Shown here: piece after piece, positions 8,194-15,037 of the stretch
How positions within the stretch are numbered: position 1 is the stretch's first letter
Layout: each line of letters begins with the position of its first letter
Assembly: GCA_018968785.1 (NCBI GenBank)
Contig: JAGWZN010000004.1
Location: 1-16,543, forward strand
From: Patescibacteria group bacterium
GTDB lineage: Bacteria; Patescibacteriota; UBA1384; CAILIB01
Length of the DNA stretch: 16,543 nucleotides
Direction of reading: 5' to 3'
Notes under the pieces: generated by a model
Database searches by the model: none
What the model was told of the DNA's origin: nothing
The model's input: only the letters and a program-made list of their open reading frames with translations
Made by a program: the position numbers and the translations under genes

Positions 8194-9231
8194 TTATCCT
8201 GAACGATGTAATTGAGCCAACCAGAGCCGGCGACTGCTAAGCAATTCTTTTTTTTCTTCCCAGTGTTCCAAGCGGTACAGGAGCAGGGTCAACAGCCAGG
8301 CTGACGGTATCGGAAAGTTTTTCACAATTAGCTCGATCTCCGCCAGCAACCGGCGGCCGTAGCCGGCGAACTCCGACGAGAGGGCAGCCGAGCGAAAATG
8401 CCAGGAAAGCGCCGCCCATAGCCCGAAATAACTGGACTCATCACTGCTCTGCCGCGCGAAACCGGCAGCCAGAGCGTAGGCGGACGGCCACTGCCGGTTC
8501 CGAACCGCCTCTACAATACTGAAGGCGCCCACCGGCTCTTCCATCGCTTCCAGACCCGCTTGCAGACCGGCGGCAGTCACCATACCGTTCTCATTGCGCA
8601 GAATACCGCCCTCCACCGCCTGATACAGCCACCACCCCCGGTCGTCATCCGCCAAAACCTGATCCCGCTTCAGCCGTTTACGTAACCGTTCGCCGGCTTC
8701 AATCCGGCGGTACTGGGAGGTAAGCCACTCTAAGCCATCAGGCGCGATAGTGCAGTCCGCCTTTTTTACCTGTTTTTGCACATAGCCGGCCACCTCCCGA
8801 CTGCCTGGCAGATCAAAGGAGCGGGTCTCCGCTTTCCCATCTTTCCCCCAGCTGGCAAACTGCCGCCGCAAAGGATGAGTAGCTTCCAAAGCGCGTTCTT
8901 CCCATACCACTACGGTTACCAGATCGGAAATCCCCTTTTCCTGGCGGGCCAACACCTCCAAAAACGCGGTACTGAGTGGACGGGCGACTCCCTTCTCCTG
9001 AGCGGTCAGCCGTTTCACCAAAATCAACTTGGCTTGAGCGAATAAGGTATCACCTTGAAGCGCGACCGTCAGTCGTTCCTGTAACTGAGACACGGTTAAC
9101 TCATCCGCTTCCACGGTGTAGCAGGTCGCTTCGCCGTACTTTTTCGTAAATAACGCTACCCACTGCCGGAGCGCTTGAAAACTGGCAAAACTATCGGTGC
9201 CGCAAAAAAGAAAAAGCCGGGGAGAGTTCAT
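8194..9231 (-). CDS. holA: DNA polymerase III, delta subunit
   Basis: This 345-residue protein has the HolA layout: an N-terminal AAA+-like fold beginning RLFLFCGTDSF (5-15), the LFAQAKLILVKRL stretch (63-75) matching the conserved F-x-x-x-R/K-L-[IV]-x-[VLI] segment, a strand TVVVWEE (106-112), and an all-helical C-terminal collar domain (about 230-330). Delta is the wrench of the clamp loader that opens the beta sliding clamp. The frame is open upstream to an ATG at 9357, but those extra 42 residues overlap the sortase gene and do not resemble the family, so the ATG at 9231 is chosen; 345 residues is normal for HolA. A GGAGG lies about 25 nt upstream, too far for a usual ribosome site. It follows the sortase by 34 nt. 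Sequence conservation is modest, as is common for delta subunits. Confidence 0.82.
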   Translation of the reverse strand: MNSPRLFLFCGTDSFASFQALRQWVALFTKKYGEATCYTVEADELTVSQLQERLTVALQGDTLFAQAKLILVKRLTAQEKGVARPLSTAFLEVLARQEKGISDLVTVVVWEERALEATHPLRRQFASWGKDGKAETRSFDLPGSREVAGYVQKQVKKADCTIAPDGLEWLTSQYRRIEAGERLRKRLKRDQVLADDDRGWWLYQAVEGGILRNENGMVTAAGLQAGLEAMEEPVGAFSIVEAVRNRQWPSAYALAAGFARQSSDESSYFGLWAALSWHFRSAALSSEFAGYGRRLLAEIELIVKNFPIPSAWLLTLLLYRLEHWEEKKELLSSRRLWLAQLHRSG

Positions 9232-9265
9232 ACCATTATCGTACCAGGTCTTTATTCCTCCGTCT

Positions 9266-9874
9266 TTATCGAACCAAGGTCGCCTGCACCACCCAGCGGT
9301 CGGAGTTCCAACCGAGCGGCCAACAGGTAACCAAGGTGAGTTTCCGCTCGCTATCACTCGCTAAGTAACCGGTATCATCCGCTTTGATTGCCTGGCTGAG
9401 GGTCACCTGATAGTGGGTCGTCTGGCCGGCCTCCACAACCGCCAGCGTATCGCCTTTCTGCAACCGGGGGATACCGGCAAAGACGGTATCGAACGGCGTC
9501 GGCCGGAAACCAATCTGAGAAGAGTGACCGAACAGAAAGGAGTTGCCGATCGAGCTCTCCAGCGGCGCCGATCCGCTCGCCAGAGCCACGCCCTTCTGCA
9601 GCGCTTGATCGTAGGCAGCCTGATCAGTCAGAGAAATGTTCGGTTGAATCGGAACATCGATGCCCAGCTTATCTATCACCAGATGAGCGCTCCCGGCCGG
9701 CTGACTTGAACCGGGCGTAGAAACAGACGCGCCAATCGGCAGATTAAAACGGAGTGATGGAACCGGTAGCGCCCAAGCGCTGGCGGCGAACCGTCCGAAA
9801 AAAAGCACTAGAAGTAGCAAAAAATACAGAGCGGTGAGACCGGCTAAGGTGCGAAACCAGGAAATGATCGACAT
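9266..9874 (-). CDS. Sortase family transpeptidase
   Basis: This 202-residue protein has an N-terminal membrane helix (about 10-33), a short linker, and a sortase beta-barrel. The catalytic residues are visible: His117 in FLFGHSS, Cys184 in LTLVTCWP (the TLxTC motif) and Arg193 in SDRWVV. Sortases cleave LPxTG-like signals between Thr and Gly and join the protein to a cell-surface nucleophile. Catalysis takes place on the outer face of the membrane. The gene starts 9 nt after the stop of a small protein with an LPTTG signal, so the pair almost certainly forms enzyme and substrate. Subclass cannot be settled by eye; length and the TLVTC site fit class D/E-like housekeeping or accessory sortases. 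The surface acceptor is unknown. Confidence 0.93.
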   Translation of the reverse strand: MSIISWFRTLAGLTALYFLLLLVLFFGRFAASAWALPVPSLRFNLPIGASVSTPGSSQPAGSAHLVIDKLGIDVPIQPNISLTDQAAYDQALQKGVALASGSAPLESSIGNSFLFGHSSQIGFRPTPFDTVFAGIPRLQKGDTLAVVEAGQTTHYQVTLSQAIKADDTGYLASDSERKLTLVTCWPLGWNSDRWVVQATLVR

Positions 9875-9883
9875 AACCCCGGG

Positions 9884-10186
9884 TTACTTTTGCTTGGGAA
9901 GAGCAAAATACAAAACAGTCGAGCCGAGAAAGATAGCAAAAAAGAGGGCAAAAGAGGTAGCCGGTGAACCAGTTGTCGGTAGAGCGGTCGGCGTAGCGGT
10001 AGGCGACGAGGTATCGGTCGGTACCGGTGTGTCGGTAGGAACCGGAGTATCGGTCGGGATAGGCGTATCGGTGGCGTTGGGATCCAGACTGGTAATAGAC
10101 GTCGTATCGGCCATAACCCGGGTAGTCACGACGAGACCAAACGCCATCGCGAATAGGAAGGCGCAAAGAACGGTAATACGTTTCAT
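9884..10186 (-). CDS. Small LPXTG-anchored surface protein, sortase substrate
   Basis: This 100-residue protein has a signal peptide (hydrophobic about 4-22, likely cleavage after MADT or VMA near 26), a Thr/Pro/Asp-rich stalk with TDTP[VI]P repeats (about 36-68), then a complete cell-wall sorting signal: LPTTG at 69-73, a hydrophobic helix (about 77-95) and a Lys-Gln-Lys end. After processing only about 45 extended residues would remain on the surface, with no folded domain. Its ATG overlaps the stop of the YtxH-like gene by 4 nt (GTATGA), and the sortase gene starts 9 nt downstream, which implies translational coupling. It could be a spacer, a glycosylated mucin-like stub, or an acceptor for other proteins; these are inferences. 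Confidence 0.88.
   Translation of the reverse strand: MKRITVLCAFLFAMAFGLVVTTRVMADTTSITSLDPNATDTPIPTDTPVPTDTPVPTDTSSPTATPTALPTTGSPATSFALFFAIFLGSTVLYFALPKQK
10011..10074 (-). repeat. 18-bp imperfect tandem repeat encoding TDTP[VI]P units
   Basis: Three full 18-bp units (10011-10028, 10029-10046, 10047-10064) and a partial fourth (10065-10074) lie within the LPTTG protein gene. Each begins GT[AG]TCGGT on the plus strand and encodes a six-residue Thr-Asp-Thr-Pro-Val/Ile-Pro block. Such in-frame repeats can expand or contract and change stalk length. Confidence 0.75.
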
Positions 10187-10398
10187 ACGGCTTTCTTTTT
10201 AAGGTTTGATTTGGCTGATTTCATCACTTTGCCGGCTGCCTTCACCGCTTTCCTGCCCTCTTTGGCAAGGAGAGCCCGGTTTTGGCGGCCGCTCCGGGGA
10301 GTCAGGAGCATGCCTAGCGCCACTCCCACCGTCGCGCCGAGGACAACCGAACCGATCTCGGTTAGCCGCGATCCGGATGTTGACGTTTTTTTCGCCAT
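10183..10398 (-). CDS. YtxH-like small membrane-associated protein
   Basis: This 71-residue protein has one hydrophobic segment (about 13-32) with small residues (G-A-T-V-G-V-A-L-G-M-L-L), followed by TPRSGRQNR, which matches the YtxH-family pattern of a glycine-rich helix and a T-P-x-x-G-x-x-x-R motif, then a very basic tail (K/R-rich). The frame extends to an ATG at 10419, but the start at 10398 is preceded by a strong AAGGAGGGAG site, so that start is chosen. The stop overlaps the start of the LPTTG surface protein by 4 nt. YtxH proteins are linked to stress in Firmicutes but have no defined biochemical role. Here it may act at the membrane with the sortase pair, which is an inference. Confidence 0.72.
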   Translation of the reverse strand: MAKKTSTSGSRLTEIGSVVLGATVGVALGMLLTPRSGRQNRALLAKEGRKAVKAAGKVMKSAKSNLKKKAV

Positions 10399-10408
10399 CT
10401 CCCTCCTT
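10399..10408 (-). promoter_or_regulatory. Strong Shine-Dalgarno deciding the YtxH-like start
   Basis: The minus strand reads AAGGAGGGAG directly before the ATG at 10398, while the upstream ATG at 10419 has nothing comparable. A TGTTATACA extended -10-like element lies at 10410-10418. A transcript started from it would lose part of this site, so its role is doubtful. Confidence 0.65.
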
Positions 10409-10433
10409 ATGTATAACATTTGTAATTATTGTA

Positions 10434-10910
10434 TCACGGCCGTTTGACGTATTTCAAATCCCGCCGCTGATCCCGTTCAATATCCCGTTTTTTCAATACT
10501 TCCCGCTTGTCGTAGGCTTTGCGTCCCCGTCCCACGCCCACCTTCAGCTTAGCCCATCCGTGCGACAGATACAGATCAAGCGGCACGGCGGTTTGGCCCT
10601 TCACCCGCAAAGCCCGCTCCAGCTCCCTTACCTCCGCGCCGTGCAGCAGCAGTGGCCGGATCCGATCCGGCTGCTCAGCCAAACCCAAGTGAAGGCCAAG
10701 CACTACCACCGCCGGCAGTTGCCTTCCGGAGCGATGACCGGCCATAATTTTGACGTAACTGCCGGTAAGCTGCACCCGACCGGCCCGGATGGATTTAATC
10801 TCATCGCCGGTAAGAATCAGTCCGGCTTCATAGGTCTGCTCAACTTGAATATCGAACCCGGCCTTTCGGTTTACCGCCGCTGTCGACCGTTGTTTTTTCT
10901 TATTTGCCAT
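10434..10910 (-). CDS. smpB: SsrA-binding protein SmpB
   Basis: At 158 residues this is the usual SmpB length. Conserved features are YEAGL (27-31), GDEIKSIRAG (35-44), SYVKI (51-55), a P-x-x-L-Y helix/strand region (110-114), and KVGVGRGRKAYDKR (123-136), followed by a basic C-terminal tail that enters the ribosome channel. SmpB binds tmRNA and delivers it with EF-Tu to stalled ribosomes for trans-translation. The middle segment (about 57-80) is divergent but keeps the same length as in E. coli SmpB, so it is not a frameshift. It starts 8 nt after the stop of the AI-2E gene, and is probably co-transcribed with it. No ssrA gene is visible in this window. Confidence 0.95.
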   Translation of the reverse strand: MANKKKQRSTAAVNRKAGFDIQVEQTYEAGLILTGDEIKSIRAGRVQLTGSYVKIMAGHRSGRQLPAVVVLGLHLGLAEQPDRIRPLLLHGAEVRELERALRVKGQTAVPLDLYLSHGWAKLKVGVGRGRKAYDKREVLKKRDIERDQRRDLKYVKRP

Positions 10911-10918
10911 ATCGCTTG

Positions 10919-11962
10919 CTACGAGGCGTTACCTTCCCAGATTTTGCGCAGCTCCGGCCATTCGCCCACAACCACGGAGATCACCGCCGCTACCGGCACG
11001 GCAATGAGAGCGCCAACCAGGCCAAGCAGCTCCACCCCGATCGTTAGCGCGATAATCACCAGCACCGGTGACAGTCCCAGCGCCTTGCTCATAATTTTCG
11101 GCACCAAAACATGCGATTCCAACTGCTGAATGACGCCGTAGTTGATAAGTAGGATCACGACCGCCTTCAAGATATTACCGGTGCTGAGCGCCAGGAGAAC
11201 CGCCGGCACAATACCGAGGGTCGGTCCGATGTAGGGAATGATTTCGCACAGCCCGGCCCAGATAGCCAGCGGCAGCGGCGAAGAGAGACCGAGCACCAAG
11301 TAGAGAATCAGATCGGCCAGCGCGATCACCAGCATCAGAATAATCTGACCCCGCACCCAGCTACCCATACGGTCCGAGATTTTGCTGACGGTTTTATACA
11401 CCGCCTCAAACCGGTTATGCGGCAGAACCTGGTGAAAGAAGATGCGAGCGTTATTCTCTTCCAAAAGCAGATAAAAACTAAGCACCGCTCCGGTCAGGAA
11501 CGTAGCCAGACTACTAATCACAACCACCGTGCTGTTGAGCAAGCCACGAGAGATAGTATCCAAGGCGTTGCGAGCCGATTGGCTCAGTTGGTCAGCCACG
11601 GAAATGCCGGACGGTTCGCGTAAGCCGCTCAGGTACGGACTCAGTTGGGAAACCAGCCCCGGCAGGGTGTGGATCAGGTCATTAACCTGTTTCACCAGTT
11701 GGGGGATGAAAACCGATGAGATTATTGCTATAATCGCTACCAGAAGGGCGTAGAAAAGGCTCACCGCCAAGACACGCGACATATGGCGCTGCCATTTTTT
11801 TATAATCGGATTGACAGCCGCTACAAAGATAAAGACGCCAAAAAGGAGGATCCAGACGTTGCGCAAGGTAATAATCGCCCAGATAGCCACACTAAAGCCA
11901 AGCAGCTTCAGCAGCGCCGTCCAACTGACGTCCCAGATAACCCGTCCCGGCTCTTGTTTCAT
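10919..11962 (-). CDS. AI-2E family transporter (PF01594-type) membrane protein
   Basis: This 347-residue protein has several membrane helices (about 15-50, 63-90, 146-167, 203-226, 230-260, 263-280, 299-330). It carries family landmarks: WVRGQIILM (202-210), EIIPYIGPTLGIVPA (240-254), L-E-S-H-V-L-V-P-K-I-M (281-291) with L-S-P-V-L (297-301), and GALIAVPVAAV (317-327). Members export small molecules or ions; some act as AI-2 exporters or Na+/H+ antiporters, and most are uncharacterised, so the substrate is not claimed. It is the first gene after tRNA-Arg and is followed by smpB 8 nt later. A promoter with an extended -10 ends only 6 nt before the ATG, suggesting a leaderless transcript. Confidence 0.9.
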   Translation of the reverse strand: MKQEPGRVIWDVSWTALLKLLGFSVAIWAIITLRNVWILLFGVFIFVAAVNPIIKKWQRHMSRVLAVSLFYALLVAIIAIISSVFIPQLVKQVNDLIHTLPGLVSQLSPYLSGLREPSGISVADQLSQSARNALDTISRGLLNSTVVVISSLATFLTGAVLSFYLLLEENNARIFFHQVLPHNRFEAVYKTVSKISDRMGSWVRGQIILMLVIALADLILYLVLGLSSPLPLAIWAGLCEIIPYIGPTLGIVPAVLLALSTGNILKAVVILLINYGVIQQLESHVLVPKIMSKALGLSPVLVIIALTIGVELLGLVGALIAVPVAAVISVVVGEWPELRKIWEGNAS

Positions 11963-11968
11963 GGTGTC

Positions 11969-11997
11969 AGTATAGCAGAGGACAGAAGGAATGAGAA
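11969..11997 (-). promoter_or_regulatory. Sigma70-type promoter of the AI-2E/smpB genes
   Basis: On the minus strand a TTCTCA hexamer (11992-11997) is followed after 17 nt by TATACT (11969-11974) with an extended TGC just before it. The expected start point falls about 7 nt downstream, on the A of the AI-2E ATG (11962). No Shine-Dalgarno lies before this ATG, which fits a leaderless mRNA. Confidence 0.6.
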
Positions 11998-12032
11998 GAA
12001 AACGAAGGTCCCTCCGATTCGACAGATTTAAC

Positions 12033-12107
12033 TGGTACCCCCGACAGGAGTCGGACCCATATCTTTCCCTTAGGACGGGACTGCTCTATCCGTTGAGCTA
12101 CGGGGGC
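12033..12107 (-). tRNA. tRNA-Arg (anticodon CCU)
   Basis: The minus strand folds into a cloverleaf: acceptor GCCCCCG/CGGGGGT, D-stem GCTC/GAGC with loop AACGGATA, anticodon loop GTCCTAA (CCU, reading AGG), variable loop AGAT, T-stem ATGGG/CCTGT, and an encoded CCA. Oddities are a G1-U72 wobble, a G27/A43 mismatch at the top of the anticodon stem, and T-loop TCCGACT with C at position 55 in place of the near-universal T. It lies between HU and the AI-2E gene. Confidence 0.9.
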
Positions 12108-12120
12108 GTAATACATAAAG

Positions 12121-12144
12121 AAGAGCGGCTCGCAAACCGCTCTT
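12121..12144 (-). terminator. Hairpin terminator after HU
   Basis: A perfect 8-bp inverted repeat (AAGAGCGG / CCGCTCTT, loop 8 nt) lies 27 nt after the HU stop and 13 nt before tRNA-Arg. On the minus strand it is followed by CTTTATGTATT, only moderately T-rich, so termination may be partial. It could also act in 3'-end stability or tRNA processing. Confidence 0.6.
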
Positions 12145-12171
12145 CACTCTACCATTTTTCAGAATAGAAGT

Positions 12172-12444
12172 CTATTTCACCAGATTGCGCAGCGCTTTGC
12201 CGGCCCGGAAACGGGGAAGACGCAGAGCGGGAATCTCAATATGCTTTTTCGTGTGCGGATTGACGCCGTGACGGGCTTGCCGCAAACCGACATCGAAAGA
12301 ACCAAAGCCGGTAATAGTAACCTTCTCGTTCTTGCCAAGAGCGTCCGTAATTAAGCCGATCATCGCGTTCACACCAGCAGCCGATTCAGCTTTGGAAAGT
12401 CCGGTTTTTTTAGCGACAGCGGCGATTAACTGAACCTTATTCAT
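12172..12444 (-). CDS. hup: HU-family DNA-binding protein
   Basis: At 90 residues this has the standard HU length and pattern: helical dimer part (1-38), ITGFGSF (44-50), then the arm with R-Q-A-R-H-G-V-N-P-H-T (55-65), I-E-I-P-A (69-73) and a closing R-F-R-A-G-K-A-L segment (78-85). HU binds and bends DNA as a homodimer and compacts the nucleoid. The N-P of the arm includes the DNA-intercalating proline (P63). A strong AAAGGAGG site lies 7 nt before the ATG, one of the best in the window, fitting an abundant protein. A terminator-like hairpin follows. Confidence 0.96.
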   Translation of the reverse strand: MNKVQLIAAVAKKTGLSKAESAAGVNAMIGLITDALGKNEKVTITGFGSFDVGLRQARHGVNPHTKKHIEIPALRLPRFRAGKALRNLVK

Positions 12445-12451
12445 AATTGTT

Positions 12452-12465
12452 CCTCCTTTAAGGAG
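12452..12465 (-). promoter_or_regulatory. HU ribosome binding site within a palindrome
   Basis: The Shine-Dalgarno AAAGGAGG (12452-12459) is the right half of a near-perfect palindrome, CTCCTTAAAGGAG (12453-12465). In RNA it could form a short hairpin (CTCC/GGAG, 5-nt loop) that hides the site. The pairing is weak. Confidence 0.5.
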
Positions 12466-12503
12466 AATTACGGATAATCTAATATAGGCTCTTCCCGCAC
12501 CCT

Positions 12504-13295
12504 CTACACCGATGCGGTGAACTGCCGGATTGGCTCAATGCGGGTGGCGCGTTTCGACTCAAAATCGATGGTGCAGAAAACGGCTCCTAGCTCACATTGT
12601 CCTGCTCCTACAGTATATCGCCACGGCATTCCTGTCAAGAAATTTTTAATGACCTCGCGTTTATCTGCTCCCAGACTTGAATCCCGCGGGCCCGTCATTC
12701 CCAGGTCGGAAATAAAACCGGTTCCCGAGGCAAGAATTTGGGCGTCCGCTGTCGGCACATGGGTATGCGTACCGACCACCAACTGAGCCCGGCCATCAAT
12801 ATATTCGGCCAGGCACCGCTTCTCGCTGGTTGCTTCGGCATGGAAATCCACAATTACCGCATCCGGCGCGGGCGGTTCGGTCACCAACCGATCGAAGGTG
12901 AAAAACGGCGAATCGAGATTAGCCTGCATAAATACCCGGCCGATCAGGTTAATCATCCGCACCCGCTTCCCTTTCACCACAAAATCCAGGTATCCCTTCC
13001 CCGGGCTACCCGGGTAGTTAGCCGGGCGCGTCACCATCACATCAGGTTTATCCAGTTCAGCAATAATCTCATCGTACCGCCAGATATGATCACCGGATGA
13101 AAGCCCGTCTATTCCCAGCTTCTTCAGATACTGGTAATGCTGCGGATTTAACCCCTGGCCGTGCGTGGCGTTTTCGGCGTTCGCCAGGATCAAATCCGGA
13201 TCGTACTGCTTTTTTAACCCCGGCAATAACTCCGCCACCGCTTCCCGCCCCGGCTCGCCCACGATATCACCCATGTAAAGAACGGAAAAAGTCAT
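12504..13295 (-). CDS. ymdB: YmdB-type metallophosphoesterase / cyclic nucleotide phosphodiesterase
   Basis: This 263-residue protein matches the TIGR00282 family: G-D-I-V-G-E-P-G-R-E-A-V (9-20) with metal ligand D10, NAENATHGQG (39-48) with E41 and N42, SGDHIW (67-72) with H70, FHAEATSEK (151-159) with H152, and VGTHTHVPTAD (174-184) with H177 and H179. YmdB of Bacillus is a two-metal phosphodiesterase active on 2',3'-cAMP and related nucleotides and affects RNase-linked gene expression. It lies 8 nt after the rny stop, the same pairing seen in Firmicutes, so co-transcription is likely. Residue 69 is Asp where the family normally has the metal-binding Asn of the GNH motif. Confidence 0.93.
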   Translation of the reverse strand: MTFSVLYMGDIVGEPGREAVAELLPGLKKQYDPDLILANAENATHGQGLNPQHYQYLKKLGIDGLSSGDHIWRYDEIIAELDKPDVMVTRPANYPGSPGKGYLDFVVKGKRVRMINLIGRVFMQANLDSPFFTFDRLVTEPPAPDAVIVDFHAEATSEKRCLAEYIDGRAQLVVGTHTHVPTADAQILASGTGFISDLGMTGPRDSSLGADKREVIKNFLTGMPWRYTVGAGQCELGAVFCTIDFESKRATRIEPIRQFTASV

Positions 13296-13303
13296 ATATT
13301 AGC

Positions 13304-14821
13304 CTAACTGGCGTACGCGATTGACCTGGTTTCCCGGATCACGTTCACTTTCACCTGGCCCGGATACGCTAGCTCATCCTCAATCTTGGCGGCAATGCTC
13401 TTGGCTATCTTTGCCGCTTCCAGATCATCAATCTCACCGGGTCGGACGAAAACGCGTACCTCCCGACCCGCTTGAATCGCGAACGCCTTCTCGACGCCGG
13501 TAAATCCGGTGGCAACGTTTTCCAGCTCCCGAAGCCGCTCCACATACTCTTCATAACTGCCGCGGCGGGCACCGGGTCGGGCACCGGAAATCGCGTCAGC
13601 CGTTTTCACAATCCAGGCCTCGGTAGTAGTCGGCTGAACATCGTCATGGTGAGCGATAATGGCATGGGCAACATCCTCTCCCAGATTGTACTTCCGGGCG
13701 ATATCGGCGGAAATATGATGATGCGGTGCTTTAATATCGTGATCCAGCGCCTTGCCCAGATCGTGCAGCAAGCCGGCTTTCCTGGCCAGCGTCGCGTCTG
13801 CACCCAACTCTTCGGCAATCACGCCGGCAATCTTCGAGACCTCCACCGCATGCGCCAACTGGTTCTGGCCGTAGGAAGTGCGGTATTTCAACTGGCCCAG
13901 AATACGGACCACCTCTTTGGGTAAACCGGGAACTTTCGCGTCCAGCGCCGCCGCTTCACCGGCCTTGCGGATCGCGTTATTAACATCTTCCGTCGCCTTC
14001 TGAACCACCTCTTCAATCCGCGCCGGATGGATTCGCCCGTCCCGAATCAACTGCTCCAACGCCACTCGCCCAATCTCCCGGCGGACCGGATCAAACGAAG
14101 CGATCAGCACCGTGTCCGGACTGTCATCAATTAACAGATCGACACCGGTCTCCTTTTCAAACGCCTGAATGTTACGGCCTTCCTTACCGATCAGCCGCCC
14201 CTTCATCTCCTCACTGGGAATGGTCACGGCAAAGACCGTGTTTTCGGCGGTGACATCGGATGAGATGCGGGCGAGCACGGTAGCCAGTTTCTTGCGGGCT
14301 TCCGCTTCTACCTCGGTTTCGGTCTCCTCATCTAGCGCCTTCATCTTCTTGAGAATCTCGTCTTTCTGACTTTTCTCTACCAGACCCAGCAACACCTGCT
14401 TGGCTTCCTCTTTTTTCATCTGGGAGATACGCTCCAGGGACGCTTCCTGCTTTTCCCGAATCTCTCGCACCGCGTCTTTAACCTGAACCACTTCGGCGTT
14501 TTTCTTCTCCCATTCAGCCCGGGAGCGCTCGATATCCTGCAGCCGCTTGTCCAGGTTATTCTCCCGCTGTTGGAGCGATTTCTCCAGATCGCGCAGAAAT
14601 ACCTGACGCTCTTCCGACTCTTTGAGAAGCTCCTGTCGGCGCTTCTCCGCTTCGGCATCCACTTCCTTTAGCCGCTTTTCCGCTTTCTTCTCCGCTTCAT
14701 GCAGCAATGCTTCCGCTTTTTGATCGGCTGTCTGCTGCTGGCGCTTACTGTACACAAAGTAACCGGCTCCACCCACGAGCAGCCCGATAATGCCCGAAAT
14801 AAGGGCACCTGCCAAACCCAT
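13304..14821 (-). CDS. rny: Ribonuclease Y
   Basis: This 505-residue enzyme has the full RNase Y plan: one N-terminal membrane helix (about 4-24), a long charged coiled coil (about 30-185), a KH domain with GRLIGKEGRNIQAFE (208-222) and an HD domain with catalytic H353-D354 in LLHDLGKALDHD, PHHHI (366-370) and IIAHHDD (388-394). It is a membrane-anchored endoribonuclease that starts mRNA decay. A typical AAAGGA Shine-Dalgarno lies 5 nt before the ATG, and the length is normal for the family. The 254-nt region upstream separates it from divergent tRNA-Pro and includes a leader hairpin. The ymdB-like gene follows after 8 nt. Confidence 0.97.
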   Translation of the reverse strand: MGLAGALISGIIGLLVGGAGYFVYSKRQQQTADQKAEALLHEAEKKAEKRLKEVDAEAEKRRQELLKESEERQVFLRDLEKSLQQRENNLDKRLQDIERSRAEWEKKNAEVVQVKDAVREIREKQEASLERISQMKKEEAKQVLLGLVEKSQKDEILKKMKALDEETETEVEAEARKKLATVLARISSDVTAENTVFAVTIPSEEMKGRLIGKEGRNIQAFEKETGVDLLIDDSPDTVLIASFDPVRREIGRVALEQLIRDGRIHPARIEEVVQKATEDVNNAIRKAGEAAALDAKVPGLPKEVVRILGQLKYRTSYGQNQLAHAVEVSKIAGVIAEELGADATLARKAGLLHDLGKALDHDIKAPHHHISADIARKYNLGEDVAHAIIAHHDDVQPTTTEAWIVKTADAISGARPGARRGSYEEYVERLRELENVATGFTGVEKAFAIQAGREVRVFVRPGEIDDLEAAKIAKSIAAKIEDELAYPGQVKVNVIRETRSIAYAS

Positions 14822-14842
14822 AAAGTCCTTTCAGTCCATGTT

Positions 14843-14859
14843 CTTTCCGACAGGGAAAG
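14843..14859 (-). promoter_or_regulatory. Hairpin in the rny leader
   Basis: The minus strand reads CTTTCC-CTGTC-GGAAAG, a perfect 6-bp stem with a 5-nt loop, 21 nt before the rny ATG. It could shape mRNA stability or self-control by RNase Y. No convincing -10/-35 pair for rny was found in the 14860-15008 interval, which otherwise shows no recognisable feature. Confidence 0.4.
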
Positions 14860-15008
14860 TCGACGCTAAAGTGAGCGCTTGATTGCTTCGGTTTCCGCCT
14901 GAAACAGACGACGATTCTGAAGAAGTATCATGGACATTTAACGTGTGAATCTTGTCGCATTGATATCGTAACAATACCTATATTACCGGAAAAATCAGCC
15001 GAGCGCAA

Positions 15009-15037
15009 TTGACCGGAGCCGCTTTTCCAGATATAAA
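15009..15037 (+). promoter_or_regulatory. Sigma70-type promoter for tRNA-Pro
   Basis: TTGACC (15009-15014) is followed after exactly 17 nt by TATAAA (15032-15037), each matching 5 of 6 consensus bases. The expected start is near 15044, about 30 nt before the tRNA, and the transcript probably continues into the dipeptidase gene. Confidence 0.7.

Noticed and set aside
9232..9357. N-terminal extension of holA to an ATG at 9357
   Set aside because: It overlaps the sortase 3' end in another frame and does not resemble HolA; homology-like sequence begins right after the ATG at 9231.
10011..10074. CRISPR-like short repeat array
   Set aside because: Units are adjacent 18-bp in-frame repeats with no spacers and encode a Thr/Pro stalk.
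10399..10419. Longer start for the YtxH-like gene at 10419
   Set aside because: The strong AAGGAGGGAG site points to 10398, and the extra seven residues would read through that site.
10670..10740. Possible frameshift in the divergent middle of smpB
   Set aside because: The segment length equals that of E. coli SmpB and the same frame continues into conserved motifs; the other frames contain stops.
10206..11129. 307-codon plus-strand ORF
   Set aside because: It is antisense to YtxH, smpB and part of the AI-2E gene, which all have clear family motifs; its translation shows no domain.
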